In this document: piece by piece, positions 7,592-15,778 of the stretch | Layout: every line of letters begins with the position of its first letter | Position numbering within the stretch: position 1 is the stretch's first letter | Notes under the pieces: generated by a model | Databases searched by the model: none | Told to the model about the DNA's origin: nothing | Seen by the model: the letters and a program-made list of their open reading frames with translations, nothing else | Position numbers and translations under genes: made by a program | Assembly: GCF_001613005.1 (NCBI RefSeq) | Contig: NZ_BDBN01000024.1 | Coordinates: forward strand, 1 to 64,000 | DNA from: Nocardia nova NBRC 15556 | Lineage (GTDB): Bacteria > Actinomycetota > Actinomycetes > Mycobacteriales > Mycobacteriaceae | Direction: 5' to 3' | DNA: 64,000 bases

Positions 7592-8470
7592 ATGCGTACC
7601 GACGAGGATTCCTGGGATATCAACACCGGTGTCGGATCCACGGCATTGTTCGTCGCGGCCGCTCGCGCCCTGGGCGGCCGCGCGGACGACGCTCCGGCTC
7701 GGGACCCGCTCGCCGAGCTGTTCGTCTCGGCCGCGGGCGGCGAGTGGGCGGATCTGATGGCGGGACGACTGCCTGAACATCCCTTGCTGACAACCGATTT
7801 CGGCATCCCGTTCCAGCAGCATCAGCTCTTCCGCACCCGCTATTTCGACGACTACCTGGAGGCCGCGGTGTCGTCGGGAATCCGGCAGGTGGCGGTGCTC
7901 GCGGCGGGCCTGGACGCACGCGCCTATCGACTGCCGTGGCTGGCGGGCTGCACAGTCTACGAACTGGATCGGCCGCGGGTACTCGAGTACAAGCGCGCGA
8001 CCCTCGCGCAGGCCGGGCGCGAACCGATCGCGGATCGCCGGGAGGTGGCGGTCGATCTGCGCGGCGATTGGCCGAAAGCCCTGCGCGACAGCGGCTTCGA
8101 CTCCGACCGGCCGACCGCGTGGTTGATCGAGGGGCTGCTGATCTACCTCACACCCGCCGCCCAGGACCGGCTGTTCGATACGGTTCACTCGCTCAGCGCA
8201 CCCGGCAGCCGGGCCGCCGTCGAACAGATGGATCCCCTGCCCGCCGAGGCCGCCGAAGCCCTGGCAGCAGACGGAGAATCCGGCTCGGAATGGGTGAAGT
8301 TGATCTACAACGAGCCGCGCAGCGAGGCCACCACCTGGTTCACCGACCGCGGATGGAGCGGTGAGCGCGTCTACCTTCCCGACTACATTCGCAGCCTCGG
8401 CCACACCCCGGCGGGCCCCGACGGCCGCCAGCAGTCACTGATCAATCTGGCGACCGTCACCCGGCCGTGA
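7592..8470 (+). CDS. TIGR00027-type SAM-dependent methyltransferase
   Basis: A 292-residue member of the leucine-carboxyl-methyltransferase-like family that is expanded in mycobacteria and nocardiae. Family signatures are GVGSTALFVAAARA near the start, RTRYFDD, the SAM-binding stretch QVAVLAAGLDARAYRLPW, VYELDRPRVLEYK (acidic residue for ribose binding), and AWLIEGLLIYLTP. The methyl acceptor is unknown for nearly the whole family. The ATG at 7592 is chosen because the family's conserved N-terminus starts there. Confidence 0.9.
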   Translation: MRTDEDSWDINTGVGSTALFVAAARALGGRADDAPARDPLAELFVSAAGGEWADLMAGRLPEHPLLTTDFGIPFQQHQLFRTRYFDDYLEAAVSSGIRQVAVLAAGLDARAYRLPWLAGCTVYELDRPRVLEYKRATLAQAGREPIADRREVAVDLRGDWPKALRDSGFDSDRPTAWLIEGLLIYLTPAAQDRLFDTVHSLSAPGSRAAVEQMDPLPAEAAEALAADGESGSEWVKLIYNEPRSEATTWFTDRGWSGERVYLPDYIRSLGHTPAGPDGRQQSLINLATVTRP

Positions 8471-8516
8471 GCCGTGTGCGGCAATCGGATTCGCCCACCG
8501 AGCCGCTGTCGCACTC

Positions 8517-10604
8517 CTACCCCCGGTATCCGCTCAGGTTGTACACCGTGACGTTGCCGAGGTGCTGAGCCGGGAAGGTGGCGGTGACCCAGGCGGTGAT
8601 GTCGGCATGCTGATTGCGGCCGAAACCGCCCGGGCCGCCGCTGTTCTCGGTGGCGTCCGGCTGCGGCTGCCCCGGCGTGCTTCCCGGTGCCGTCTGCTCC
8701 CGGCCCCGGCTCGTGGTCGCACCCTCGGCGCGCCCGGTCGTGCCCGGATTCCGGTCGCCGGGCGCGGCCTGCTCCCGCACATCCGCCGGACCTTGGTTGC
8801 GACCGTCGGCCTGAACGACGTAGTAGGCGATCTTCCCGTCCTTCACGTCGGCCTGGAACTGCGCCGACGTCGGCACCGGGTCACTGCCGGAGAACCCGCC
8901 GATCGCCATCACAGGCCTGCCGCTTTCCAGTTCGAGCGCGGCGGCCGCGGACGAACCGTTGGTCGCCGCCGCCCAGGTCGCGGTCGTCGCCTTCAGCATC
9001 GCCGAGAGCTGCGGATCCGGACGCGTCCGACCGAAGTCGCCACGCCCGCCGGCCTGCGCCGGGCCGACGGTCGGTCCGCCGCCGGAGTGCGCGGTGGCGA
9101 CGGTCGCGAACGAGTAGGCCGCACCGCCCGCCAGAGCACCGATCAGCCCGATCGTCAGGACGACGGCGGCGAGTCGGCGAGACACGTCGTAGGTCCGGGG
9201 CAACACCAGTACGACCGCTGCGGCGATCGTCACCACCGCGATCGTCCAGCGCAGCTCCGGATACCAGCCGCTGTTGCGGTGCAGCAGAACGACACTCCAC
9301 ACGCCCGTCACCACCAGCAGTGCGGCCGTGCCGAATCGGCCGAAAGCCGTGTGCCGCCGGTTCCACAGTTCGGCGACGCCGACCGCGAACATTCCGGCGA
9401 CCGCCGGGGCGATCGAGAGGCAGTAGTACGGATGCACCATGCCGTTCATGTAGCTGAGCACACCGCCGTCGATGACGATCCAGCCGCCGAACACGATGGC
9501 CGCCGCACGGATCCGATCGGTGCGCGGTGCGCGGCCGCGCGAGATGAGCACCAGCACCATCGCCAGTAACGCGGCCGGCAGTAACCAGCCGATCTCGAAG
9601 CCGAACTCCCCGGTGAACAACCGCTGCACACCGTGCACCTGCCCGCCGAAGCCACCGAATCCGTTGTGCGCGTCCGCGGGCGGGGCCGCGTGGGCGGACG
9701 CGGCCGCCTGGGCCGCGGGCGCCGGCGCCGCCCCACCACCGTGATTGCGGCCGAGCACCCGGGCGAAACCGTTGTACCCGAGCACCAGGTTCATGAAGTT
9801 GTCGTCGGTCGAGCCGGCCAGGTACGGGCGGCTCGATGCGGGCCACCAGAGCGTGAGCAGCACATACCAGCCGCTGGACACCAGCAGCGCGGCGAGTCCG
9901 CCGAGCAGTTGCAGCAGGCGGGTGCGCAGCGACGTCGGAGCGGCCACGAGGTAGGCCACGCCCAGCGCGGGCAGCACCATCAGCCCCTCGAGCATCTTCG
10001 CCAGGAACGCGAAGCCCAACGCCGCACCGGCCAGCAGCAGCCACGTCGTGGAGGCGCGGTCGAGTGCCCGCACCGTGGCATAGGCGGCGGCCGTCATGAG
10101 CAGCACCATGACCGCGTCCGGATTGTCGAATCGGAACATCAACGCCGCCACCGGTGTCAGCGCCAGCGCCGCGCCCGCGAGCACCGCCGTCCAGTGGTTG
10201 TTCGTGATCCGCCGGACCGCGCCGTAGAGCAGGGCGACCGCGGCCACCGCCATCAACGCCTGCGGAACGAGCATGCTCGCGCTGGAGAAGCCGAAGATGC
10301 GACCGGACAACCCCATCACCCACTGCGAGACGGGTGGCTTGTCGACGGTGATGAAATTCGCCGGATCCAGGGAGCCGAACAGCATCGCCTCCCAGTTCTT
10401 CGATCCGGCCCAGGCGGCGCCGGCGTAGAACTGGTTGCCCATCCCGTTGACGGTGATGTTCCACAGGTACATCACCGCCGTCGCGATCAGGAGCACCGCC
10501 AGACCGGCCCGCTCGACGGCTCTGCCGCCGAATCCGGGAGCGGCGCCGGGTTTCGCGGGCTCGGGCGGTACCACCGGCGAATTCTCGAGGAGTGATGTAG
10601 TCAC
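8517..10604 (-). CDS. GT39/ArnT-type membrane glycosyltransferase
   Basis: A 695-residue polytopic protein starting at GTG 10604. After a first helix (AGLAVLLIATAVMYLW) it has the luminal loop with NQFYAGAAWAGSKNWEAMLFG and the catalytic-loop motif ITVDKPPVSQWVMGL, where the Asp-Lys pair is typical of PMT_2/ArnT enzymes. About ten more helices follow, then a periplasmic C-terminal domain with YYVVQADGRN and low-complexity Gly/Ala/Gln linkers. These enzymes transfer a sugar from a polyprenyl-phosphate donor to an envelope acceptor. The acceptor is unknown. Confidence 0.9.
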   Translation of the reverse strand: MTTSLLENSPVVPPEPAKPGAAPGFGGRAVERAGLAVLLIATAVMYLWNITVNGMGNQFYAGAAWAGSKNWEAMLFGSLDPANFITVDKPPVSQWVMGLSGRIFGFSSASMLVPQALMAVAAVALLYGAVRRITNNHWTAVLAGAALALTPVAALMFRFDNPDAVMVLLMTAAAYATVRALDRASTTWLLLAGAALGFAFLAKMLEGLMVLPALGVAYLVAAPTSLRTRLLQLLGGLAALLVSSGWYVLLTLWWPASSRPYLAGSTDDNFMNLVLGYNGFARVLGRNHGGGAAPAPAAQAAASAHAAPPADAHNGFGGFGGQVHGVQRLFTGEFGFEIGWLLPAALLAMVLVLISRGRAPRTDRIRAAAIVFGGWIVIDGGVLSYMNGMVHPYYCLSIAPAVAGMFAVGVAELWNRRHTAFGRFGTAALLVVTGVWSVVLLHRNSGWYPELRWTIAVVTIAAAVVLVLPRTYDVSRRLAAVVLTIGLIGALAGGAAYSFATVATAHSGGGPTVGPAQAGGRGDFGRTRPDPQLSAMLKATTATWAAATNGSSAAAALELESGRPVMAIGGFSGSDPVPTSAQFQADVKDGKIAYYVVQADGRNQGPADVREQAAPGDRNPGTTGRAEGATTSRGREQTAPGSTPGQPQPDATENSGGPGGFGRNQHADITAWVTATFPAQHLGNVTVYNLSGYRG

Positions 10605-10670
10605 GGTGCCTATTCAGCCCGCGCAGCTCCACAGCTACCTGTGAGCGAGCAGTGAGGTTGCGATGAACGC

Positions 10671-11153
10671 CTAGCGGGCCGGCTTCTGCCCCGCGGCCGC
10701 GACCGCCCGGCGCCGGGGACGCTCACCGGGCACGAGCAGCGCGAGGACGGCGACCACCACCGCACCGCCGAACAGGTACAACCCCCACGTGCCGGTGAGC
10801 AGATGCTGGTAGTCGTCGCGCAGCTGTCTGTCGAACCGCTGATCCAATCGCCAAGCCGGTACCGCGATCGCCGCGATTCCGGCCAGCACCGCCAGCCATC
10901 CCAGGACGCGCGAGCCGAACAGCCCCGCCAACAGCATCACCAGAGCGACGAGCAGCAACACCACCGTGTAGGACGCGCGCAGCTGCGTCGCCTGGGCCTG
11001 CACCCCGTCCAGCGGGATTCCGGTCGCGAAGCCGTCGCGGATATCGACGAGCCGGATGTGGCGGGCCTGCACAACTCCGACGAACGGCCCGAACGCTCCG
11101 ACCGCCATCACGACCCCACAGGCGAACAGCACCAGATGGACGACAGCGCGCAT
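10671..11153 (-). CDS. Four-helix membrane protein of unknown function
   Basis: A 160-residue protein with four hydrophobic segments (about residues 5-25, 65-85, 88-105 and 130-150). An extracytoplasmic loop between helix 1 and helix 2 contains RHIRLVDIRDGFATGIPLDG. The ATG at 11153 gives a natural signal-anchor start. I do not recognise a named family. It lies downstream of two other small leftward genes and may be co-transcribed, with an 83-bp gap. Confidence 0.75.
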   Translation of the reverse strand: MRAVVHLVLFACGVVMAVGAFGPFVGVVQARHIRLVDIRDGFATGIPLDGVQAQATQLRASYTVVLLLVALVMLLAGLFGSRVLGWLAVLAGIAAIAVPAWRLDQRFDRQLRDDYQHLLTGTWGLYLFGGAVVVAVLALLVPGERPRRRAVAAAGQKPAR

Positions 11154-11236
11154 ACGTCCACGGTATTCCGGCCGGCCTCGCAATGCACCGACCCCGGCGC
11201 GATCGTCGTCGTGTCGCGACCGGACACGCCGACAAT

Positions 11237-11686
11237 TCAGACGCCGGTGGTCGATCCCGGGCGTACGACCATCAGCACCGCGACGATCGCCCACAGCAGG
11301 TTGAAGATTCCGTCCGACATGGCCAGGCGCGCGGCCGTCGCATCGACGCGGCCGGCTGCCACGGTCGTGAGCGCGGCGCGTTGGTCGGGCAGGATCATCG
11401 TGCCCAGGATCGCGGCGGCGGCAGCGGTGAGGGCGATCGACGTGATCAGCCATCCCGTGCCGAGTACACCCAGGGCGGCGCCGGTGGCCAGCCCGAAGAT
11501 CGGAACCGCGAGCCCGACGGCCGCGTATACCCGGCAAATGCGGTGCAGCATTCGAAGATTCGCGTTCATGTCGGCCGATCCGGCGGCCCGGCGCAGGGCC
11601 GGGGGAAACATACTGGCGGCGACCGCAACCGGGCCGATCGCGATCACCGCGGCCAGAACATGCAGCGACAGCAGCACTTTCGTCAC
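11237..11686 (-). CDS. Predicted integral membrane protein, DUF2269-like
   Basis: A 149-residue protein with four hydrophobic segments. Features are an LHVLAAVIAIGPVAVAAS first helix carrying a histidine, the RMLHRICRVYAAVGLAVPIFG second helix, and a final helix FNLLWAIVAVLMVV. The pattern of a histidine in helix 1 and an R-x-x-x-R-x-Y stretch before helix 2 resembles DUF2269-type proteins. The function is unknown. Its start overlaps the stop of the 105-residue gene in an ATGA. Confidence 0.75.
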   Translation of the reverse strand: MTKVLLSLHVLAAVIAIGPVAVAASMFPPALRRAAGSADMNANLRMLHRICRVYAAVGLAVPIFGLATGAALGVLGTGWLITSIALTAAAAAILGTMILPDQRAALTTVAAGRVDATAARLAMSDGIFNLLWAIVAVLMVVRPGSTTGV

Positions 11687-12000
11687 CGGATGTGCTCCAC
11701 TCCACCGCGGCGCACGCCGGTGACCTTCGACGCGGGCAGGCGTCCCGCCTTGGCGGTGCCGGTGAGCGCGTCGCCCTCGACGGTCACCGCGAAGGCGAGA
11801 TTCAGACGCATCGGTTTCCTGACGGCCTGATTCCAGGTGAGCCGATCACCGTCGAGCACGATGTCGTGCAGCGAAACCCGTTCGCCCGCACCGCTTGCCG
11901 TGCCGGCGAGGGTGCCGTTCTCGCGATGGATATCGAGTTCGACGGCAATCCTGCCGATCGGGGTGGAGATGGACAGATCCCAAATGCCTTCGGCGGACAT
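11683..12000 (-). CDS. Small beta-strand-rich protein, function unknown
   Basis: A 105-residue protein with alternating beta strands: WDLSISTPIGRIAVELDIHRENGTLAG, then RVSLHDIVLDGDRLTWNQAV, then MRLNLAFAVTVEGDALTGTAKAG. The repeating pattern of strand, D/E-G-D turn and T-G-T resembles lipocalin-like or beta-sandwich proteins. There is no signal peptide. It is translationally coupled to the downstream membrane protein, so the two probably act together. Confidence 0.75.
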   Translation of the reverse strand: MSAEGIWDLSISTPIGRIAVELDIHRENGTLAGTASGAGERVSLHDIVLDGDRLTWNQAVRKPMRLNLAFAVTVEGDALTGTAKAGRLPASKVTGVRRGGVEHIR

Positions 12001-12043
12001 GACGCAGTTGTTCCTCGGATGTGTCGTGGGTGAGCAGGTCGGA

Positions 12044-12736
12044 TCAGACGGTGACGGGAACGGGGCCCCGGCGACGCCAGACGATGCCGCGGCGTTCGTG
12101 CGCGAACAGCCGCTCGACCGCGTGCGCGATGCGCGGCCCGACCTCGCGTTCGAGCAGATGAAGACCGAGGTCGAGCCCGGAGGTGACGCCGGCGCCGGTG
12201 ACGAGATCGCCGTCGTCGACCACTCGCGCGTCCACGGCCTGCACGCCCGTGGCCTCGAGCAGATCCAGTCCCAGATGATGGGTGGTCGCCGGACGCCCCT
12301 CCACCAGCCCGGCCATGGCGAGAATCAACGACCCGCCGCAGACGGCGGCAACTGTGATCCGCGGATTCGCCATCGCCGCGCGGAGCAGCTCGGGCAGTCC
12401 GGTGGTCAGCGTGCGGCCGAGCAGAACCGGGATCGATTCGTCGCGACACCACTCGCCGGCGGCCCCGGCATCCTGATCCGGCATCTCCCCCGGCTCGCCG
12501 ATGCGGCCCGAGGCGCCGGGGACCAGCACCACACCGGGCCGCGCCGGATCGAGCGCCGCGGTAGCGCGCAAGGTCAGGCCGCCGGTGCCGCTCACCACCT
12601 CCCGCGGCCCTTCCGCCGAGACCAGTTCGACGCTCACGGCACCGCCGGATGCGGTCCCGCCGGCATAGAGCACCTCGTAGGGGGCGATGACGTCCAGCGG
12701 ATCGAACCCGTCGAACAGGACGATCTGAGCATGCAT
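12044..12736 (-). CDS. DJ-1/PfpI-family protein
   Basis: A 230-residue class-I glutamine-amidotransferase-fold protein. It starts MHAQIVLFDGFDPLDVIAPYEVL. The nucleophile elbow is AAVCGGSLILAMAGLVEGRPATTHH, with the cysteine in VCGGS and a downstream histidine. The end, VVDDGDLVTGAGVTSGLDLGLHLLER, is typical of the isonitrile-hydratase-like subgroup. It is divergent from a GlxA-type regulator that carries the same fold as its sensor domain, which suggests that the regulator controls this gene. The start at 12736 matches the family N-terminus. Confidence 0.88.
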   Translation of the reverse strand: MHAQIVLFDGFDPLDVIAPYEVLYAGGTASGGAVSVELVSAEGPREVVSGTGGLTLRATAALDPARPGVVLVPGASGRIGEPGEMPDQDAGAAGEWCRDESIPVLLGRTLTTGLPELLRAAMANPRITVAAVCGGSLILAMAGLVEGRPATTHHLGLDLLEATGVQAVDARVVDDGDLVTGAGVTSGLDLGLHLLEREVGPRIAHAVERLFAHERRGIVWRRRGPVPVTV

Positions 12737-12840
12737 GGGAATCCCTTCGAATCCGCCCGGCCGCCCGGGCACGGCCTGACGGTATTCGGGCGGGTACGCG
12801 GTTCCCAGTGGCGTTTTCGACAGGTTTCGACGGGAAAACG

Positions 12841-12929
12841 ACATACCTCGAAAAAGTCGCTATCACCTGGGAGACGAGGGCGATGTCCGGAGCATCATGG
12901 CGAACATCACAGGTGGCGACGAGGTATGT
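12841..12929. promoter_or_regulatory. Widely spaced inverted repeat between divergent DJ-1 and AraC genes
   Basis: ACATACCTCG (12841-12850) is repeated as its exact inverse CGAGGTATGT (12920-12929), with centres 79 bp apart. The right arm lies directly before the ATG of the AraC-type gene. A second element, the near-direct repeat GTTTTCGACAG / GGTTTCGACGG at an 11-bp step, lies at about 12813-12832, nearer the DJ-1 gene. AraC-family proteins often bind two distant half-sites and loop DNA, so this is a good candidate operator. Confidence 0.5.
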
Positions 12930-12936
12930 TCCGGCC

Positions 12937-13875
12937 ATGCACACCGTCGCCGTCCTCGCCCTGGAAGGGGTCGTCTCGTTCGACCTCGCCGCCCCGATCG
13001 AGGCCTTCACCCGGACCCGGCTGCCCGACGGCCGCCCCGGCTATCAGGTCCGGGTCTGCGCGGAACAACCCGAGGTCGACGCCGGTGCCTTCAGCTTGCG
13101 TGCTCCCTGGGGGCTGGCCGGACTCGAGGACGCCGACACCATCATGGTGCCCGGCACCGCGAACCCGGCCGCACCGATTTCGCCCGCCGTCCGGGACGCG
13201 CTGCGTAGCGCGGCCGCGCACGGCACGCGCATCGCCTCGATCTGCTCGGGCACCTTCCCGCTCGCCGCCACCGGACTGCTCGACGGGCTGCGCGCCACCA
13301 CGCACTGGATCGCCGCCGCCGAGCTGGCGGCCGCGTATCCGGCGATCGAGGTGGACCCGGATGTGCTCTACGTCGACAACGGCCAGATCCTCACCTCGGC
13401 CGGCGCCGCCGCGGCCCTGGACCTGTGCCTGCACATGATCCGCCGCGACTACGGTTCGGCGGTGGCCGCGGACACCGCCCGGCTCTCGGTGATGCCGTTG
13501 GAACGCGAAGGCGGACAAGCCCAATTCATCGTCCACGGCTTCGCGCCCACGCCGCGCGGCTCCGATCTCGAGCCGCTGCTGAACTGGCTCGAGACCAACC
13601 TCGCGGCCGACGTGACCCTCGACGAGATCGCCGCGCGCGCCGGAGTCAGCACCCGCACCCTCCTTCGCCGCTTCCGCGAGCACACCGGCACCACGCCCCT
13701 GCAGTGGCTGCATCGCGCCCGCATCCGCCGCGCCCAGCATCTGCTGGAATCCACCACCCATTCGGTCGAACGCATCGGCGCCCAGGTCGGATTCGGTTCG
13801 CCCACCGCCTTCCGCGAGCGGTTCAAACGCACCACCGGAGTCAGTCCGCACAGCTATCGCCGCAGCTTCAGCTGA
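12937..13875 (+). CDS. GlxA-type transcriptional regulator (DJ-1 domain plus AraC HTH)
   Basis: A 312-residue regulator. Residues 1-185 form a DJ-1/PfpI-like sensor domain with ASICSGTFPLAATGLLDGLRATTHW, which keeps the elbow cysteine. Residues 210-312 form the double helix-turn-helix of AraC proteins (ADVTLDEIAARAGVSTRTLLRRFREHTG, and THSVERIGAQVGFGSPTAFRERFKRTTGVSPHSYRR). It is divergent from the stand-alone DJ-1 gene, with 200 bp between the starts. It probably activates or represses that neighbour and itself. Confidence 0.92.
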   Translation: MHTVAVLALEGVVSFDLAAPIEAFTRTRLPDGRPGYQVRVCAEQPEVDAGAFSLRAPWGLAGLEDADTIMVPGTANPAAPISPAVRDALRSAAAHGTRIASICSGTFPLAATGLLDGLRATTHWIAAAELAAAYPAIEVDPDVLYVDNGQILTSAGAAAALDLCLHMIRRDYGSAVAADTARLSVMPLEREGGQAQFIVHGFAPTPRGSDLEPLLNWLETNLAADVTLDEIAARAGVSTRTLLRRFREHTGTTPLQWLHRARIRRAQHLLESTTHSVERIGAQVGFGSPTAFRERFKRTTGVSPHSYRRSFS

Positions 13876-13880
13876 TCTTC

Positions 13881-13927
13881 AGCTCACGGTCGCCGCCCCG
13901 GCAACTCATTGCTCACGCACAGCTCAC
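13881..13927. promoter_or_regulatory. Direct repeats GCTCAC upstream of the ApbE redox operon
   Basis: GCTCAC occurs at 13882-13887, 13911-13916 and 13922-13927, the last two exactly 11 bp apart (TGCTCAC-N4-AGCTCAC). Direct heptamers at an 11-bp step are the usual binding pattern of OmpR/PhoP-type response regulators. The cluster lies 80-126 bp upstream of the first gene of the redox operon. No two-component genes are in the window, so the regulator is inferred only from the pattern. Confidence 0.45.
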
Positions 13928-14007
13928 ACCCAGCCTCGGTCCGCATGCTGGCCTTTCAGAGAGGGCCGACGCGCGTCGGCACAGCACCGAACGAGCAGGT
14001 GACCGAT

Positions 14008-14289
14008 ATGGGAACGTCACATCCGAACCGCCGCGTGGGCCGGACAGCGGCCGGGGTACTCCTGGCCGTCGGCGCCGTCGGCACCACGACGGCGGCGGTC
14101 GTCGCATACGCCGACAACCAGTCCGCCGCGACCACCAACACCAGCATCACCGACAACACCGGCAGCGCGAGCACCGGCAGCGCGAGCACCGGCAGCGCGA
14201 GCACCGATCAGCCCTCCGGCACCGAGGGCACCGTGCCCCAGCTGAGCCCCGGCCAGGGCACCGCGCACGCGCGTTCGAGCGGCTCATGA
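14008..14289 (+). CDS. Short exported or membrane-anchored Ser/Thr-rich protein
   Basis: A 93-residue protein with a positively charged start, one hydrophobic segment (TAAGVLLAVGAVGTTTAAVVAYA, residues about 14-36) and a disordered tail. The tail includes three identical GSAST pentapeptides. It heads an operon with ApbE. In related actinobacterial operons this place is taken by a protein with the same anchor and Ser/Thr linker but also an FMN-binding domain that ApbE flavinylates. That domain is absent here. It could be a truncated version, or the Ser/Thr tail itself could be the acceptor. Both readings are inference. Confidence 0.65.
   Translation: MGTSHPNRRVGRTAAGVLLAVGAVGTTTAAVVAYADNQSAATTNTSITDNTGSASTGSASTGSASTDQPSGTEGTVPQLSPGQGTAHARSSGS
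14161..14205 (+). repeat. Three perfect 15-bp tandem repeats
   Basis: The unit GGCAGCGCGAGCACC occurs three times without change, encoding GSAST each time. A 15-bp in-frame array can expand or shrink without frameshift, so the length of the extracellular linker may vary between strains. Confidence 0.9.
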
Positions 14290-15212
14290 CCTCGACACAC
14301 GCGGCGGAGACCGCCGCAGCCGAATGGGAGCTGTGGAGCACCACCGCTCGCCTCGTCGTCACCGACCCGGCCGCCCTGGCCGGGGCGCGCCGCCTCGTCG
14401 ACGCTCACCTGGATCGAGTCGACAACGCCTGCAACCGTTTTCGCGCCGATTCCGAAATCGGCATGCTGACGCCCGGCCGCCCGGTCACCGTCAGCGCGTT
14501 GTTCGACGAATATCTCGACGCGGCACTGACCGTCGCTCGCGACACCGACGGCGACGTCGATCCGACGGTCGGCGCCGACCTCGACAACCTCGGCTACGAC
14601 CGCGATTTCACGCAGATCACCGCCGGGCCGGCGGTCGTCCCGCTGAGCGTCACCCGGCGACCCGACTGGTCGCAGGTGATCCGGTCGCCGCGGTCGGTGA
14701 CGCTGCCCGCCGGCGTGCGGCTCGACTTCGGCGCGACGGCGAAGGCACTGGCCGCCGACCGGTGTGCGCGCACGGTCGCCGAGGAACTCGACTGCGGCGT
14801 ACTGGTGAGCCTGGGCGGCGACATCGCCACCGCCGGGCCCGCTCCCGACGGGCACTGGCAGGTGCTCGTCCAGGACGATGCGACCCAGCCCGCCGCCCTC
14901 GTCCGACTGCCCGCGGGTGCGGCGATCGCCACCTCGAGTACGGTGCGACGGCGCTGGATTCGCGGGGGACGGCCGCTGCACCACATCCTCGATCCCCGCA
15001 CCGGGTGTGCCGCGGAGCCGGTCTGGCGCACGGTGTCGGTGGCCGCCGACTCCTGCCTCGCGGCCAATGCGGCCGCCACCGCCGCGGTCGTGCGCGGGCG
15101 TGCGGCACTGCCGTGGCTGCGTTCCGCCGGGCTGCCGGCCCGGCTGGTGGACCGGCACGGGCGAGTCCTCACCCTCGGCGGCTGGCCCGACGAGCCGGAC
15201 GGAATTCGATGA
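14286..15212 (+). CDS. apbE: ApbE-type FAD:protein FMN transferase
   Basis: A 308-residue ApbE. Family marks are VDNACNRFRADSEIG (the N-x-F/R-x-S-E motif), VDPTVGADLDNLGYDRDF, the LDFGATAKALAADR stretch near the FAD site, GVLVSLGGDIATAG, and HHILDPRTG near the C-terminal metal site. ApbE attaches FMN covalently to threonine or serine of extracytoplasmic redox proteins. This copy has no signal peptide that I can see. Its ATG overlaps the stop of the anchored Ser/Thr-rich protein, and it is followed by a bis-heme membrane protein, so it serves a membrane electron-transfer chain. Confidence 0.92.
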   Translation: MTSTHAAETAAAEWELWSTTARLVVTDPAALAGARRLVDAHLDRVDNACNRFRADSEIGMLTPGRPVTVSALFDEYLDAALTVARDTDGDVDPTVGADLDNLGYDRDFTQITAGPAVVPLSVTRRPDWSQVIRSPRSVTLPAGVRLDFGATAKALAADRCARTVAEELDCGVLVSLGGDIATAGPAPDGHWQVLVQDDATQPAALVRLPAGAAIATSSTVRRRWIRGGRPLHHILDPRTGCAAEPVWRTVSVAADSCLAANAAATAAVVRGRAALPWLRSAGLPARLVDRHGRVLTLGGWPDEPDGIR

Positions 15213-15778
15213 ATACCTCTGCGTTCGACCAGGCATTGTGGGCGTTCGGCCGGGCCGGCGGGATCACGGCACTGATTCTGCTGACCGTCGCGGCCGTCGC
15301 CGGGATCGCCGCGCGCTCCGGGCGGGCCGTCCTGCTTCCCCGCGCCGGCCTCGCCGAATTCCACCGCGGCGCGGCACTGTCGGCGACGGCATTCGTCGCG
15401 CTGCACGTGCTGGCGATGCTCCTCGATCCGTACGCCCAGTTGCGGCTGCTGACCGTGGTGTTGCCGTTCACCGGCGGCTATCGGCCGCTGTGGGTGGGTT
15501 TCGGCACCCTGGCCGTCGACCTGCTGGCCGTCGTCGTGATCACCGCGCTGCTGCGACATCGGCTGGGCCCCACCGTCTTCCGCCTGGTGCACTGGTCGGT
15601 GTACGCACTGTGGCCGGTGGCCCTGATCCACACGCTCGGATCGGGAAGTGACGTCGACCGGATCTGGATGCTCGCCCTCGTCGGCGCGTGCGTTCTCGCC
15701 GTCGCCACCGCCGGCGTCTGGCGGTTCAGCCGCGGTTTCACCGAATTCACCACAGTCCCCGAAAGGAGCCGGCAATGA
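15209..15778 (+). CDS. Ferric-reductase-like bis-heme transmembrane protein
   Basis: A 189-residue protein with five or six hydrophobic helices. Two histidine pairs, His52/His66 in one helix and His128/His141 in another, have the spacing used to hold two b-type hemes across the membrane in ferric reductase and NADPH-oxidase-like domains. It carries no FAD/NAD(P)H domain of its own. The coupled downstream NuoF-like flavoprotein and ferredoxin would therefore supply electrons from the cytosol. Starts and stops overlap both neighbours. Confidence 0.87.
   Translation: MNTSAFDQALWAFGRAGGITALILLTVAAVAGIAARSGRAVLLPRAGLAEFHRGAALSATAFVALHVLAMLLDPYAQLRLLTVVLPFTGGYRPLWVGFGTLAVDLLAVVVITALLRHRLGPTVFRLVHWSVYALWPVALIHTLGSGSDVDRIWMLALVGACVLAVATAGVWRFSRGFTEFTTVPERSRQ

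Noticed and set aside
8562..10595. Long rightward frames opposite the GT39 glycosyltransferase
   Set aside because: All are shadows of the 695-residue membrane protein, which has clear helices and the ITVDKPPVSQW motif.
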